In this document: positions 37,732 through 45,730 of the stretch, one piece after another
How the letters are laid out: each line of letters opens with the position of its first letter
Position numbering within the stretch: the stretch's first letter is position 1
Assembly: GCF_004681185.1 (NCBI RefSeq)
Contig: NZ_SRIF01000005.1
Location: 930 to 64,929 of the forward strand
Direction: 5' to 3'
Source of the DNA: Haloarcula amylovorans
Lineage (GTDB): Archaea; Halobacteriota; Halobacteria; Halobacteriales; Haloarculaceae
DNA length: 64,000 nucleotides
Program-made: the position numbers and the translations under genes
Notes under the pieces: model-generated
Databases searched by the model: none
What the model was told of the DNA's origin: nothing
What the model saw: the letters and a program-made list of their open reading frames with translations, nothing else

Positions 37732-38082
37732 TCACTCCGGGTTCAGTTCGTCCCATAGCTGGCTGAACCGGTCCGGCAGGTTCTCTTCGCGGTAGATCCT
37801 GACCTTGTACTCTTCGTCTTCCAGCGAGATGACGGTTGACTCGAAGTTCGACTCGTACACCTTGTAGTGGTTGCCGTCGTCCGCGATGAGCGTCCGGTCG
37901 GTAATCAGGTCGTACTCGTCGAGCAGTTCGATTCGCCGATACACCGTCGGTAACGAGAGGTCACACGTCTCTGCGAGTTCTTTCGCCGAATGCGGCTGGC
38001 GGCTGATTGCCGCCAGTACCCGGCGAGCGTGCTGGTCCCCGATAGTGTCGAGAATCTCCTCGATGCTCTCGTCCTCTGCCAC
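37732..38082 (-). CDS. ArsR-like winged-helix transcription regulator
   Basis: A 116-residue regulator. IEEILDTIGDQHARRVLAAISRQPHSAKELAETCDLSLPTVYRRIELLDEYDLI is a complete winged-helix domain: helix 3 is SLPTVYRRIELL and the wing follows with TLIADDGNHYKVYESNF. No metal-binding cysteines are seen, so it is not a classical arsenic sensor. It begins with GTG at 38082, about 26 bases after CTTATGTG on this strand (leaderless). It is divergent from a PadR-type gene, with an inverted repeat between the two promoters. Confidence 0.83.
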   Translation of the reverse strand: MAEDESIEEILDTIGDQHARRVLAAISRQPHSAKELAETCDLSLPTVYRRIELLDEYDLITDRTLIADDGNHYKVYESNFESTVISLEDEEYKVRIYREENLPDRFSQLWDELNPE

Positions 38083-38104
38083 TGTTGATTCGTTCGCGGC
38101 AGGT

Positions 38105-38166
38105 CACATAAGCGTTTTCGAGCGCGGGGGTTGTTTCACGCTCCGAAAACACTGGTAGGTTTATAT
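38105..38166. promoter_or_regulatory. Divergent promoter with shared operator-like inverted repeat
   Basis: The two TATA boxes, CTTATGTG on the minus strand (about 38104-38111) and TTTATAT on the plus strand (38160-38166), face outwards. Between them lie GTTTTCGAGCG (38114-38124) and CGCTCCGAAAAC (38139-38150). They are inverted copies differing by one inserted base, with a 14-base spacer. Each arm sits next to one TATA box, so one bound dimer could control both genes. The PadR-type or the ArsR-like product is the natural candidate. Confidence 0.55.
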
Positions 38167-38211
38167 GCTGGTATCGCCAGTACGGTCGAGTGCGGATTCC
38201 GTTCAGGTGAA

Positions 38212-38715
38212 ATGATGTCTGGAGACAACCTCCGTCGCGTGACGACGGGCAAGACGATGGGCGATCGACCCGACGAGCGACTGACCCCCCTCGAAACGGT
38301 CGACGACCCACGAGCGAACAGTAGTACTGCCAGTCGTGACGCTATCCCGGAGTCACTGTTGACTTCGGTCATCGACGACGTCGCTGACGGTGACCTCGCC
38401 GTCGACGACGGGCTCGTAACTCAGAGTCTGGACGAAATCTTACTCGCGCTGATCGCGTTGTCTGACGGTGGCACGCACGGGACTGGTCTCATGGACGACC
38501 TCTCGCAGCTCTTCGATGCGCAACTGAGTCCGGGGACCGTCTATCCGCGTCTGCACGACCTCGAAGCGGACGGGACGCTCACGATGCACGAACTGGTACA
38601 GACGAAGCAGTACCTGATCGAAGACGCCGCTGACGCAGAGGCACAGATCGAACAAGCGGCGTACCGGCATCTGCTCGTCGGGATGTTCCTGCGCGCGTCG
38701 CTCGACGCACTGTAA
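38212..38715 (+). CDS. PadR-like winged-helix transcription regulator
   Basis: A 167-residue regulator. The first ~75 residues are polar and probably flexible. The winged helix is ILLALIALSDGGTHGTGLMDDLSQLFDAQLSPGTVYPRLHDLEADGTLTM, where SPGTVYPRLHDLEADG is the PadR recognition-helix signature. A C-terminal helix (DAEAQIEQAAYRHLLVGMFLRASLDAL) should dimerise. The start at ATG 38212 or 38215 is uncertain. AGGTGA just before could serve as a ribosome site, and the TATA at 38160 implies a ~20-base leader. Effector unknown. Confidence 0.82.
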   Translation: MMSGDNLRRVTTGKTMGDRPDERLTPLETVDDPRANSSTASRDAIPESLLTSVIDDVADGDLAVDDGLVTQSLDEILLALIALSDGGTHGTGLMDDLSQLFDAQLSPGTVYPRLHDLEADGTLTMHELVQTKQYLIEDAADAEAQIEQAAYRHLLVGMFLRASLDAL

Positions 38716-38927
38716 GTCTCGCCCTCTCTTTCCCTTTCCTCGGTCACGGCCGACCACTGACCCCGGTCGGCCCGCGACCGCCTTCACGGTCGAGTCATTG
38801 ACTGACCGGCTAGACGGACGAGACTCTCGACAGTACAGCGCCGTCGCTACGTAGTACTGCTCACGACGCCGACAGCCGCGTCGCTGTCCGGTCGTCGCAG
38901 GAAAAACCGATTACCCCATGTCCCCGT

Positions 38928-39107
38928 TCAGTTTACCGGTGTCCACCCACACACCGAGCACTCGCTCGCGGCCGTCTCGTGAATACCGCCACAGTCAGGG
39001 CACTGTTTCTTGTTGTAGCTCTCCTCCCAGCCGGTCTCCTCGACGTCGTGACCGCGCTGTGAGAGGAAGTCGTCGAACATGTCGTCACCACTCGGGGTGG
39101 TAGCCAT
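38928..39107 (-). CDS. HVO_0416-family zinc finger protein
   Basis: A 59-residue protein. After a short acidic start (MATTPSGDDMFDDFLSQRGHDVEETGW) comes the conserved EESYNKKQCPDCGGIHETAASECSVCGW with a four-cysteine zinc ribbon. This matches the HVO_0416 family of haloarchaeal microproteins. ATG 39107 is preferred: TCTATATAC on this strand is centred 27 bases upstream (leaderless). A further in-frame ATG at 39128 lies between the TATA and the start and would not be transcribed. Confidence 0.82.
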   Translation of the reverse strand: MATTPSGDDMFDDFLSQRGHDVEETGWEESYNKKQCPDCGGIHETAASECSVCGWTPVN

Positions 39108-39262
39108 ACATGCTATGGTATAGCACAACAGTATATAGAGATACCGGTAGTGAGAAACGTTGCCACGAAACCGCCGACGACCGGTTCACAGTGCTGTCAC
39201 GTCCTGAGAAGCGATTCGACCGATACCGAGAACTACTTACGAATGGCTTGGAATCTCCCGGT

Positions 39263-39517
39263 ATGCCCTCTATTCGACCGTTCATCGACTCCGCGACGGG
39301 CGAACTGAAGACGACGCAGTTGCTCCAAGAAGCGTTGCCACTCGCGAAGCTCATCGCGCTGTTCGTCGGCATCGCGCTCGTCCCCTACGCGCTCGCCTTT
39401 TTCGCGTTCGGCAGTTCGGCTCTCGGTGCCCTGTTCTCCGTACTCGGCCAGTTCGTCCTCGCCGTCGGAACCGGGATCGTACTCATGTACTGTGTTGCCC
39501 GCGGAATGCACCTCTAA
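39263..39517 (+). CDS. Two-helix membrane protein, function unknown
   Basis: An 84-residue protein: a polar start (MPSIRPFIDSATGELKTTQLLQEALPLAK) then two hydrophobic segments (about 30-50 and 56-79), ending ARGMHL. No family recognised. A TATA-like ACTTACGAA (39235-39243) about 26 bases upstream selects ATG 39263. The open frame extends upstream to 39110, but that part overlaps the divergent zinc-finger promoter. Confidence 0.65.
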   Translation: MPSIRPFIDSATGELKTTQLLQEALPLAKLIALFVGIALVPYALAFFAFGSSALGALFSVLGQFVLAVGTGIVLMYCVARGMHL

Positions 39518-39662
39518 TCGGTCGGTAAACAGACCCCTGAACGCTTCACGGGGGCGGTACTTTGCGGCCGTTTTCGATGACGACGTTTCTGCCGCCGCGA
39601 GCTTTAGAATGGTAGTCCGTAGCCGCCGGATTGTTTCGGTCACGAAACGGGCAGAAGTTGGA

Positions 39663-39737
39663 TGGGCCCTGCCGGATTTGAACCAGCGCTCAATCGGTTA
39701 TGAGCCGATCGCTTTAACCAGACTAAGCTAAGGGCCC
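39663..39737 (-). tRNA. tRNA with CAU anticodon, probably tRNA-Ile2
   Basis: A 75-base cloverleaf: acceptor GGGCCCT/AGGGCCC with discriminator A, D-arm GCTTAGTCTGGTTAAAGC, anticodon arm ATCGG-CTCATAA-CCGAT and T-arm GCTGG-TTCAAAT-CCGGC. The anticodon is CAU. The body (GGGCCC acceptor and ATCGG/CCGAT anticodon stem) resembles archaeal tRNA-Ile more than elongator tRNA-Met. It is probably the isoleucine tRNA whose C34 is changed to agmatidine to read AUA. The CCA end is not encoded. Elongator Met remains possible. Confidence 0.9.
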
Positions 39738-40087
39738 TCGTGGGTTGATTCTCGATTCCACGTCTTTAGCCTGTCGGGTCCGCGTCGGTGGGTTCGGGGC
39801 CGGCATCGCGTGTTCGAGCCTGTCGAAACACGGCTTCGTGGGCGACAGCGTTCGGAGCCGACGCTCCTCACGAGTTATCGTCCGCAGAAATGCACGCCAC
39901 CGCCAGGGCTCGAACAGGTGCGAGACGGTCGCCCTCGCTCCACTCGGGCGCTGCGACTCGCGTGTTCGAGCCCTGCGTATCCCGCTTTCACGATTCGCTG
40001 CAGACTCGCTTCGCTCGTCAGATAGCGAACCGAGAGGAGCGCCGTAAGCAGACGCTGTCTGCTAGCCATGAATTTCACAGAAATACA
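39738..40087. other. Spacer between two tRNA genes with a truncated tRNA-Asn copy
   Basis: No protein gene seen in 350 bases. Positions 39885-39915 repeat 40078-40108 with one mismatch in 31. The repeated part covers the last 21 bases of tRNA-Asn and 10 bases beyond its 3' end. The 162 bases between the copies hold short inverted GC-rich words (for example CTCGCTTCGCTCG) of the kind common in haloarchaeal spacers. Confidence 0.6.
39885..39915 (-). repeat. Partial copy of tRNA-Asn 3' end (att-like direct repeat)
   Basis: This 31-base segment equals 40078-40108 at 30 of 31 positions, in the same orientation. It carries the tRNA acceptor 3' strand and half of the T-arm, but nothing of the rest of the tRNA. 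Duplication of a tRNA 3' end downstream of the intact gene is the usual trace of tRNA-targeted integration. The present distance between copies is 193 bases, and no integrase is found. Confidence 0.65.
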
Positions 40088-40160
40088 CGCCACCGCCAGG
40101 GCTCGAACCTGGGACAACCTGGGTAACAACCAGGTGCTCTACCAACTGAGCTACGGCGGC
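40088..40160 (-). tRNA. tRNA-Asn (anticodon GUU)
   Basis: A 73-base cloverleaf: acceptor GCCGCCG/CGGTGGC with discriminator G, D-arm GCTCAGTTGGTAGAGC, anticodon arm CCTGG-TTGTTAC-CCAGG and T-arm CCAGG-TTCGAGC-CCTGG. The anticodon GTT gives Asn. No intron, and CCA is not encoded. A TATA-like GGTTACAAACG on this strand lies about 24 bases upstream. Confidence 0.95.
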
Positions 40161-40256
40161 TTGCTCGCACCCGTTTGTAACCAGAGTTGGTAATTAGGGC
40201 TTTCGTTTCTGATTCCCATCGACACGCTTTCACGCACTCTCCGAGAACGGCCGGAC

Positions 40257-41644
40257 ATGAGCGACGAGTTCGACGCCGTCGTCGAGCGGGTCCGAGTGCA
40301 GGCCTCGCCCGATGCCGATGAACGCGAGCGGTTACAGCGGGCAGCCGAGACGGTGATGGAGCGGGCGCGCGAAGCCGTCGCCGCGCTCCCGGTCGAGGCC
40401 GAAGTGATACAGGTCGGGTCGACGGCGCGGGAGACGTGGACTGCCGGCGATCGCGACGTGGACGTCTTCGTCGCCTTTCCGCCGGAGTTGCCCCGAGAGA
40501 CGTTGGAGGAGTACGGGCTGGAGGTTGGCCACGCAGTGTTGCCCGACGGACGCGAGGAGTACGCCGAGCATCCCTACGTCGTCGGCGAATGCGAGGGCTA
40601 CGACGTCGATCTCGTGCCGTGTTACGCCGTCGAGGACGCGACGGCCATCCAGTCGGCCGTCGACCGGACGCCGTTTCACACCCGTTACCTCGAATCTCGA
40701 CTGGACGACGAGCTCGCGGGGGAAATACGGGTCACCAAGCAGTTCCTGAAGGGCATCGGCGTCTACGGAAGCAACCTCCGAACTCGGGGCTTTTCGGGCT
40801 ATCTGACGGAGCTACTGGTACTGGAGTACGGCGGCTTCCGTCCACTCCTCGACGCGGCCGCCGACTGGCATCCGCCGGTCAAGTTCGACCCCGAAGACCA
40901 CGGCCGGGCGTCTTTCGACGACCCATTGGTGGTCATCGACCCGACCGACCCCGAGCGAAACGTCGCTGCGGTGTGTTCGGCGACCAACGTCGCCCGGTTC
41001 CAGCACTACGCACGCGACTTGCTGGCTGACCCGCGAATCGCCCTCTTCGAGGCGAGCGAGCCGATGCCCTACGAGGCCGCCACCGTCGCAGAAGCACTTG
41101 ATCGCCGCCAGACGACGCCGGTCGCGCTTCGATTTTCGGCTCCCGACGTCGTCGAAGACCAGCTTTGGCCTCAACTGCGGAAATCGCTGGCCAGCCTTAC
41201 CGACGAACTCGACCGCCGCGGGTTCGATGTCATCCGATCTGCGGCGTTCGCCACCGACGCTACCGAGCGGACAGACGGTCCTGAGAGCGAAGTGACGGCA
41301 GACGACGGCGCCGAAGCCGTGCTCTTTGCGGAACTCGAAGTCGCCGAACGGCCGGCCGTCGTCCGCCACGATGGACCGCCGGTTCACGTCCGCCAGCACG
41401 CGACCGGCTTTTACGAGAAGTACGCCGACGACCCCAAGGTGACCGGTCCCTACGTCGACGGCGACCGCTACGTCGTCGAGCGGTCACGCGAGTTCGAGAC
41501 AGCGACGGCGTTTCTCCACAGCGACGCCGTCTTCGACGTGAGCCTCGGTCCCCACGTCGAGTCGGCGCTCGAATCGGGCCACGAAGTGCTCGTCGGCGAC
41601 GACGTCACAGAACTCGCTGATACCTTCGGCGTTCAACTGGCCCG

Positions 41645-41666
<22 letters not shown>
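40257..41666 (+). CDS. cca: CCA-adding enzyme (archaeal class I tRNA nucleotidyltransferase)
   Basis: A 469-residue enzyme that adds CCA to tRNA 3' ends; this is needed here because none of the tRNA genes in the window encodes CCA. The nucleotidyltransferase motif is GSTARETWTAGDRDVDVFV (54-72), with metal-binding D67 and D69. EGYDVDLVPCYAV gives the third carboxylate. FSGYLTELLVLEYG and later blocks match the archaeal class. It directly follows tRNA-Asn. Its end overlaps the convergent deacetylase gene by 22 bases. Confidence 0.95.
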
Positions 41667-42652
<986 letters not shown>

Positions 42653-43090
42653 TCAGTAGTACTGCGCGAGTTCGAAGTAGGTCTCGACATCCGCCGCTTT
42701 CACCGTCCGGCGGTCGGCGTGGCGGGCGAGGTCAGCGGCGGCGGCAGCCACGTCGTCGGCGAACGACTCTAAGATGTCGGCCAGTGCGACGCGGGCGTCC
42801 ATCGCTACGCGGTAGTCGTCGTCGATGTCGAGTCGTGCGATGCGGTCGATGGGAGCGACGGGCAGTTCCAGCCGGTCCTTGTCGGGGGAGCGTGCGACGC
42901 CGAAGTCCGAGGGCATCAGCGTCTTTCGCCCGTCGGCAGTCGCTTCCTCGGCGGCGACGACTGCCAGTTCGGCTCCCCGTTCCTGAATCCGGCGCGCCAG
43001 TTCCTCTGCCGCGCCGGCACTCACTCGCAATCCGCCCGCATTCCGGCGGATAACGGTGTCCACCGGTGCGAACGGCAGCTCGACGCTCAT
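42653..43090 (-). CDS. hstA: Archaeal doublet histone
   Basis: A 145-residue protein with two histone folds in tandem. The first (about 1-70) reads SVELPFAPVDTVIRRNAGGLRVS and RKTLMPSDFGVA. The second (about 76-145) reads ELPVAPIDRIARLDIDDDYRVAM and RRTVKAADVETYF. Each ends in the loop-helix motif typical of histones. It is acidic, as in other haloarchaeal histones. I use ATG 43090 because MSVELPFAPVDT is the family start. It lies 55 bases downstream of the RPA gene and directly upstream of the deacetylase, forming a three-gene operon. In haloarchaea this protein is thought to act more as a gene regulator than as a general packer. Confidence 0.92.
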   Translation of the reverse strand: MSVELPFAPVDTVIRRNAGGLRVSAGAAEELARRIQERGAELAVVAAEEATADGRKTLMPSDFGVARSPDKDRLELPVAPIDRIARLDIDDDYRVAMDARVALADILESFADDVAAAAADLARHADRRTVKAADVETYFELAQYY

Positions 43091-43145
43091 ACCCACAATC
43101 GGGAGTGTTGCGGCCTTAAGAGTTTCCGTAGCGGTGCTCCTCCGC

Positions 43146-44600
43146 TCAAAACACGTCGTCGGCGTCGAGTCGGCCGTCATCCAGCAGCCCGCGAACGGTA
43201 ATCTCTTGACCCAACTGAACGTGTTCGCTCGTCTCGACGCTCATCGTCTCTTCGCCGTTATCGAGTACCACGGGGTCGCCGGTCTGGACGACGGTGCCGG
43301 TGAACTCTACCTGTTCGGCGGCCTGTGCGCCCCCACCTGTAGTATCGCTGTCCGACCCGCTCCCGGTCGTCGCTGTGGTACTCGCCGACGACGTTCCGCT
43401 TTCAGCGCTTTCGCCGCCGTCGCTACCGAACGACGAGAGGCCAGCGTGTTCGTCGTCGCCCGCTTCGTCGGCGGGCGTCGTCCCGACGCTCGCGGCGTCG
43501 TCGAGAACGACGACGGAGGAGGCCCAGTTGGCCGACGCCTCCTTGTCGTCCTGCCAGCCGTCTTGAATCTCCACGTCGGCGGCCAGTACCTCGTCACCCG
43601 GCGCGATCTCCTTATCAGCCTTGTCACCCCACAGCGCCACGCGGATATCACCGGTGGCGTCCTGAAGCCGGATATTTCGGACCTGTCCCTCGCTGCCGTC
43701 GTCGCGGTCGAACGTCCGGACAGGGTCGGTCGAGCGCACGACGCCCGCGATGTCGACCGTCTCGTCTATCTCGACGCGCTCGATGGGGTCGGCATCGGGT
43801 TCGAAGGCCACAGAGTCCTCGACCTCGTCGACGGCCCCATCGTCGCCGACGTGTAGCTCCAGAGAGCCGTCGCGCTCGCGGACGTAGCCGTCGACCACCT
43901 CGACGGCTGTGCCGGGGTCAATCTCCTCGGCTCGGTCGGCTTGGTCGTCCCACAGCGTCACCCGAATCCGTCCGGTTTCGTCGCCGAGCAACAGGTTCGA
44001 GACGCGACCCTCGCTGCCGTCGTCGCGGTCGAACGTCCGGATCGTGTCGGTGTCGAGGACCAATCCGCGAAGGTTCACGTCGGACTGCCCCATCGTCAGC
44101 GACTCGGCGGTCGCGCCCTCGCCGGGTTCGATATCGATGGTCGCGTCGTCGTCGGGTTCAGCCTTGTCGACTGAGACTTCGAGGCCGTTGTAACCGTCCT
44201 GTGGCCGCCCCTTCACCCGGAGCACGTCGCCCACTTCGAGGCTTCCCTCGTCGATGTCGACGGCCTGGCCGTCCCAGAAGGCCAGTCGGACGCTCGCGGT
44301 CTCGTCGGCAGCGTCGACGTTGATGACCCGGCCGTCCTCGTCCTCGCCGTCGCGTTCGAAGGTTCGCAACTCGCCGATAGCCATCACCTTCGCGATGAAC
44401 TTCGCCTCGTCCATCCCCGGCTCGATGTCGGCGACGGTCTCGACCTCGCCCTCGTTGAGTTCGTGGGCCAGCAACATCGCGGCCGTCTCCTCGTCCGCGA
44501 GGCCACCCATCTGTTCGACCTTCTCCTCGACGGCCTCCCGAAACTCCTCCTCGGAGACATCCGTCTCTAGGTCGCCGTAAATGTCCTCTATCGCACCCAT
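43146..44600 (-). CDS. Replication protein A, single-strand DNA-binding subunit with tandem OB folds
   Basis: A 484-residue single-stranded DNA-binding protein. Three OB folds are marked by repeats of R-T-F-E/D-R-D, at about 79, 188 and 295, each followed by a V-R-V/L-x-L/F-W-D/G strand (VRLAFWDG, IRVTLWDD, IRVALWGD). A Ser/Thr/Gly linker (about 380-425) precedes a small C-terminal beta domain (VEFTGTVVQTGDPVVLDNGEETMSV). There is no zinc finger. It is first in the rpa-histone-deacetylase operon. It corresponds to the RPA2-like protein of Haloferax by organisation. Confidence 0.92.
   Translation of the reverse strand: MGAIEDIYGDLETDVSEEEFREAVEEKVEQMGGLADEETAAMLLAHELNEGEVETVADIEPGMDEAKFIAKVMAIGELRTFERDGEDEDGRVINVDAADETASVRLAFWDGQAVDIDEGSLEVGDVLRVKGRPQDGYNGLEVSVDKAEPDDDATIDIEPGEGATAESLTMGQSDVNLRGLVLDTDTIRTFDRDDGSEGRVSNLLLGDETGRIRVTLWDDQADRAEEIDPGTAVEVVDGYVRERDGSLELHVGDDGAVDEVEDSVAFEPDADPIERVEIDETVDIAGVVRSTDPVRTFDRDDGSEGQVRNIRLQDATGDIRVALWGDKADKEIAPGDEVLAADVEIQDGWQDDKEASANWASSVVVLDDAASVGTTPADEAGDDEHAGLSSFGSDGGESAESGTSSASTTATTGSGSDSDTTGGGAQAAEQVEFTGTVVQTGDPVVLDNGEETMSVETSEHVQLGQEITVRGLLDDGRLDADDVF
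43687..43720 (-). repeat. 34-base exact repeat inside the rpa gene, copy 1
   Basis: This segment is identical to 44008-44041. Both encode the R-T-F-D-R-D-D-G-S-E-G motif of successive OB folds. Exact DNA identity between the two protein repeats suggests recent gene conversion or duplication within rpa. Confidence 0.9.
44008..44041 (-). repeat. 34-base exact repeat inside the rpa gene, copy 2
   Basis: Second copy of the repeat at 43687-43720, in the same orientation, 321 bases apart and in frame (107 codons). This equals the OB-fold period. Confidence 0.9.
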
Positions 44601-44764
44601 CTATCTATGGGACGCAGGGATGGGGCGCGCTTAAGCGTTGTCGTTGGTCGAGCGAGCCGCTGCCGTCTGTCGGTTTCGTCGCTGCGGTCGGCATAGCTAC
44701 GGGTGGCTTCGCGACCGGATATAAACGCTCGGAGAGGTGGGGGACCGTTTGCGTCGGCGGGCGG

Positions 44765-45250
44765 CTACTGCCGGGCCGTCGTCACTTCCCTGCCGCCGTC
44801 GCCGTGGTCGTGGGTGACGACGACGGTGGCTGGCAAGCCGTGGTCGAAGGTGACCGTCGCGCGGTACTCGATTTCGACGATGGCCTGCGTGCACATGTCG
44901 CCGGCGTCCTCGCGGTCTTTCGTCCCGACGGCGACGGTCAGTTCGTCGGCCTCGGCGTCGTAATCCGTACCGAGTAGTTTCCCGGTCTTACAGCCGTTGG
45001 CCCCCCAGATGGTCCCCTCGACGGCCACCGTATCACCGTCGAAATCGACGCTCGCAGCGTCTTTCTGTGTTCCGGAGCCACTGGCGGTGACGGTGAACGT
45101 CGAGTCGGTCATACGTGGGTCTGGGTCGGGCGCGTCGGTGGGTGTGTCGGTCGGTGTGCCGTCGTCGCCGGGGTTCGCGCTCGACGCGCAACCGGCGAGT
45201 GCGGCCACAGCGGCCGTTCCGATTCCTTTCAGGAGGGCTCTGCGCTCCAT
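44765..45250 (-). CDS. Lipoprotein of unknown function
   Basis: A 161-residue exported protein. The signal MERRALLKGIGTAAVAALAGC ends in a lipobox with Cys21; the Arg pair suggests Tat export. A Thr/Pro/Asp linker (PGDDGTPTDTPTDAPDPDP) follows. Then comes a beta-rich domain with two cysteines (GANGCKTGK and DAGDMCTQA) that could pair, ending VVVTHDHGDGGREV. ATG 45250 is chosen because it begins the signal peptide. The upstream frame to 45379 overlaps the tRNA-Arg promoter. No family recognised. Confidence 0.78.
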   Translation of the reverse strand: MERRALLKGIGTAAVAALAGCASSANPGDDGTPTDTPTDAPDPDPRMTDSTFTVTASGSGTQKDAASVDFDGDTVAVEGTIWGANGCKTGKLLGTDYDAEADELTVAVGTKDREDAGDMCTQAIVEIEYRATVTFDHGLPATVVVTHDHGDGGREVTTARQ

Positions 45251-45384
45251 ACGATCACATATGTCGGATAAAGAATGGGTCTTCCGTTGGTTCAAACCGG
45301 CGTTTGAGCGTGGTGTGCGCTCCCGTCGCGTGGCGGGGGGCGAACCGTCACCCTTTTCATACCGACTGCCCTCCGTCAATACGA

Positions 45385-45457
45385 GTCCGGGTAGGGTAGT
45401 GGACTATCCTCTTGGCTTGCGGAGCCAGGGACCGGAGTTCAAATCTCCGTCCGGACG
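45385..45457 (+). tRNA. tRNA-Arg (anticodon GCG)
   Basis: A 73-base cloverleaf: acceptor GTCCGGG/TCCGGAC with discriminator G, anticodon arm TTGGC-TTGCGGA-GCCAG and T-arm CGGAG-TTCAAAT-CTCCG. The anticodon GCG reads CGC and CGU Arg codons. No intron, and CCA is not encoded. A TATA-like CTTTTCATACC lies about 28 bases upstream. The D-arm (AGGGTAGTGGACTATCCT) carries the usual G-G. Confidence 0.93.
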
Positions 45458-45730
45458 CTACATTTTCAGGCGCAACGCGACGAGCGAAGCGAGTCGGCTG
45501 CGCCTGTTATGCGGCCCTGCGGAGATTTGAGCAGAGAAGTCGCAGCCCGGAAAGCGACCGAAGGGAGCGACCCGGAACGTCTTCACGAGTTCAAATCTCC
45601 GGTTCGAGCGCGACCGCTCGAACGTGCTCCACGCTCACTTCGTTCGCGTGGAACTTCGTCCGGATGTCTATTTCGTCCACAATCCAACGCAGACCGGTTT
45701 GCTTTTACCCCCGCTGATGCATTTGCTGGC
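45458..45730. other. Spacer with tRNA-like words and hairpins
   Basis: No gene seen. GAGTTCAAATCTCCG at 45587-45601 is an exact 15-base copy of the tRNA-Arg T-arm (45435-45449). CGGAGATTTGA (45520-45530) is an inverted 11-base copy of its end. Near 45467-45508 CAGGCGCA and TGCGCCTG can pair. The last 35 bases contain the promoter of the next gene (GCTTTTACCC). Confidence 0.5.

Noticed and set aside
39741..40060. Several plus-strand frames of 71-112 codons between the two tRNA genes.
   Set aside because: They read through tRNA sequence and GC-rich spacer words and have no promoter or motif.
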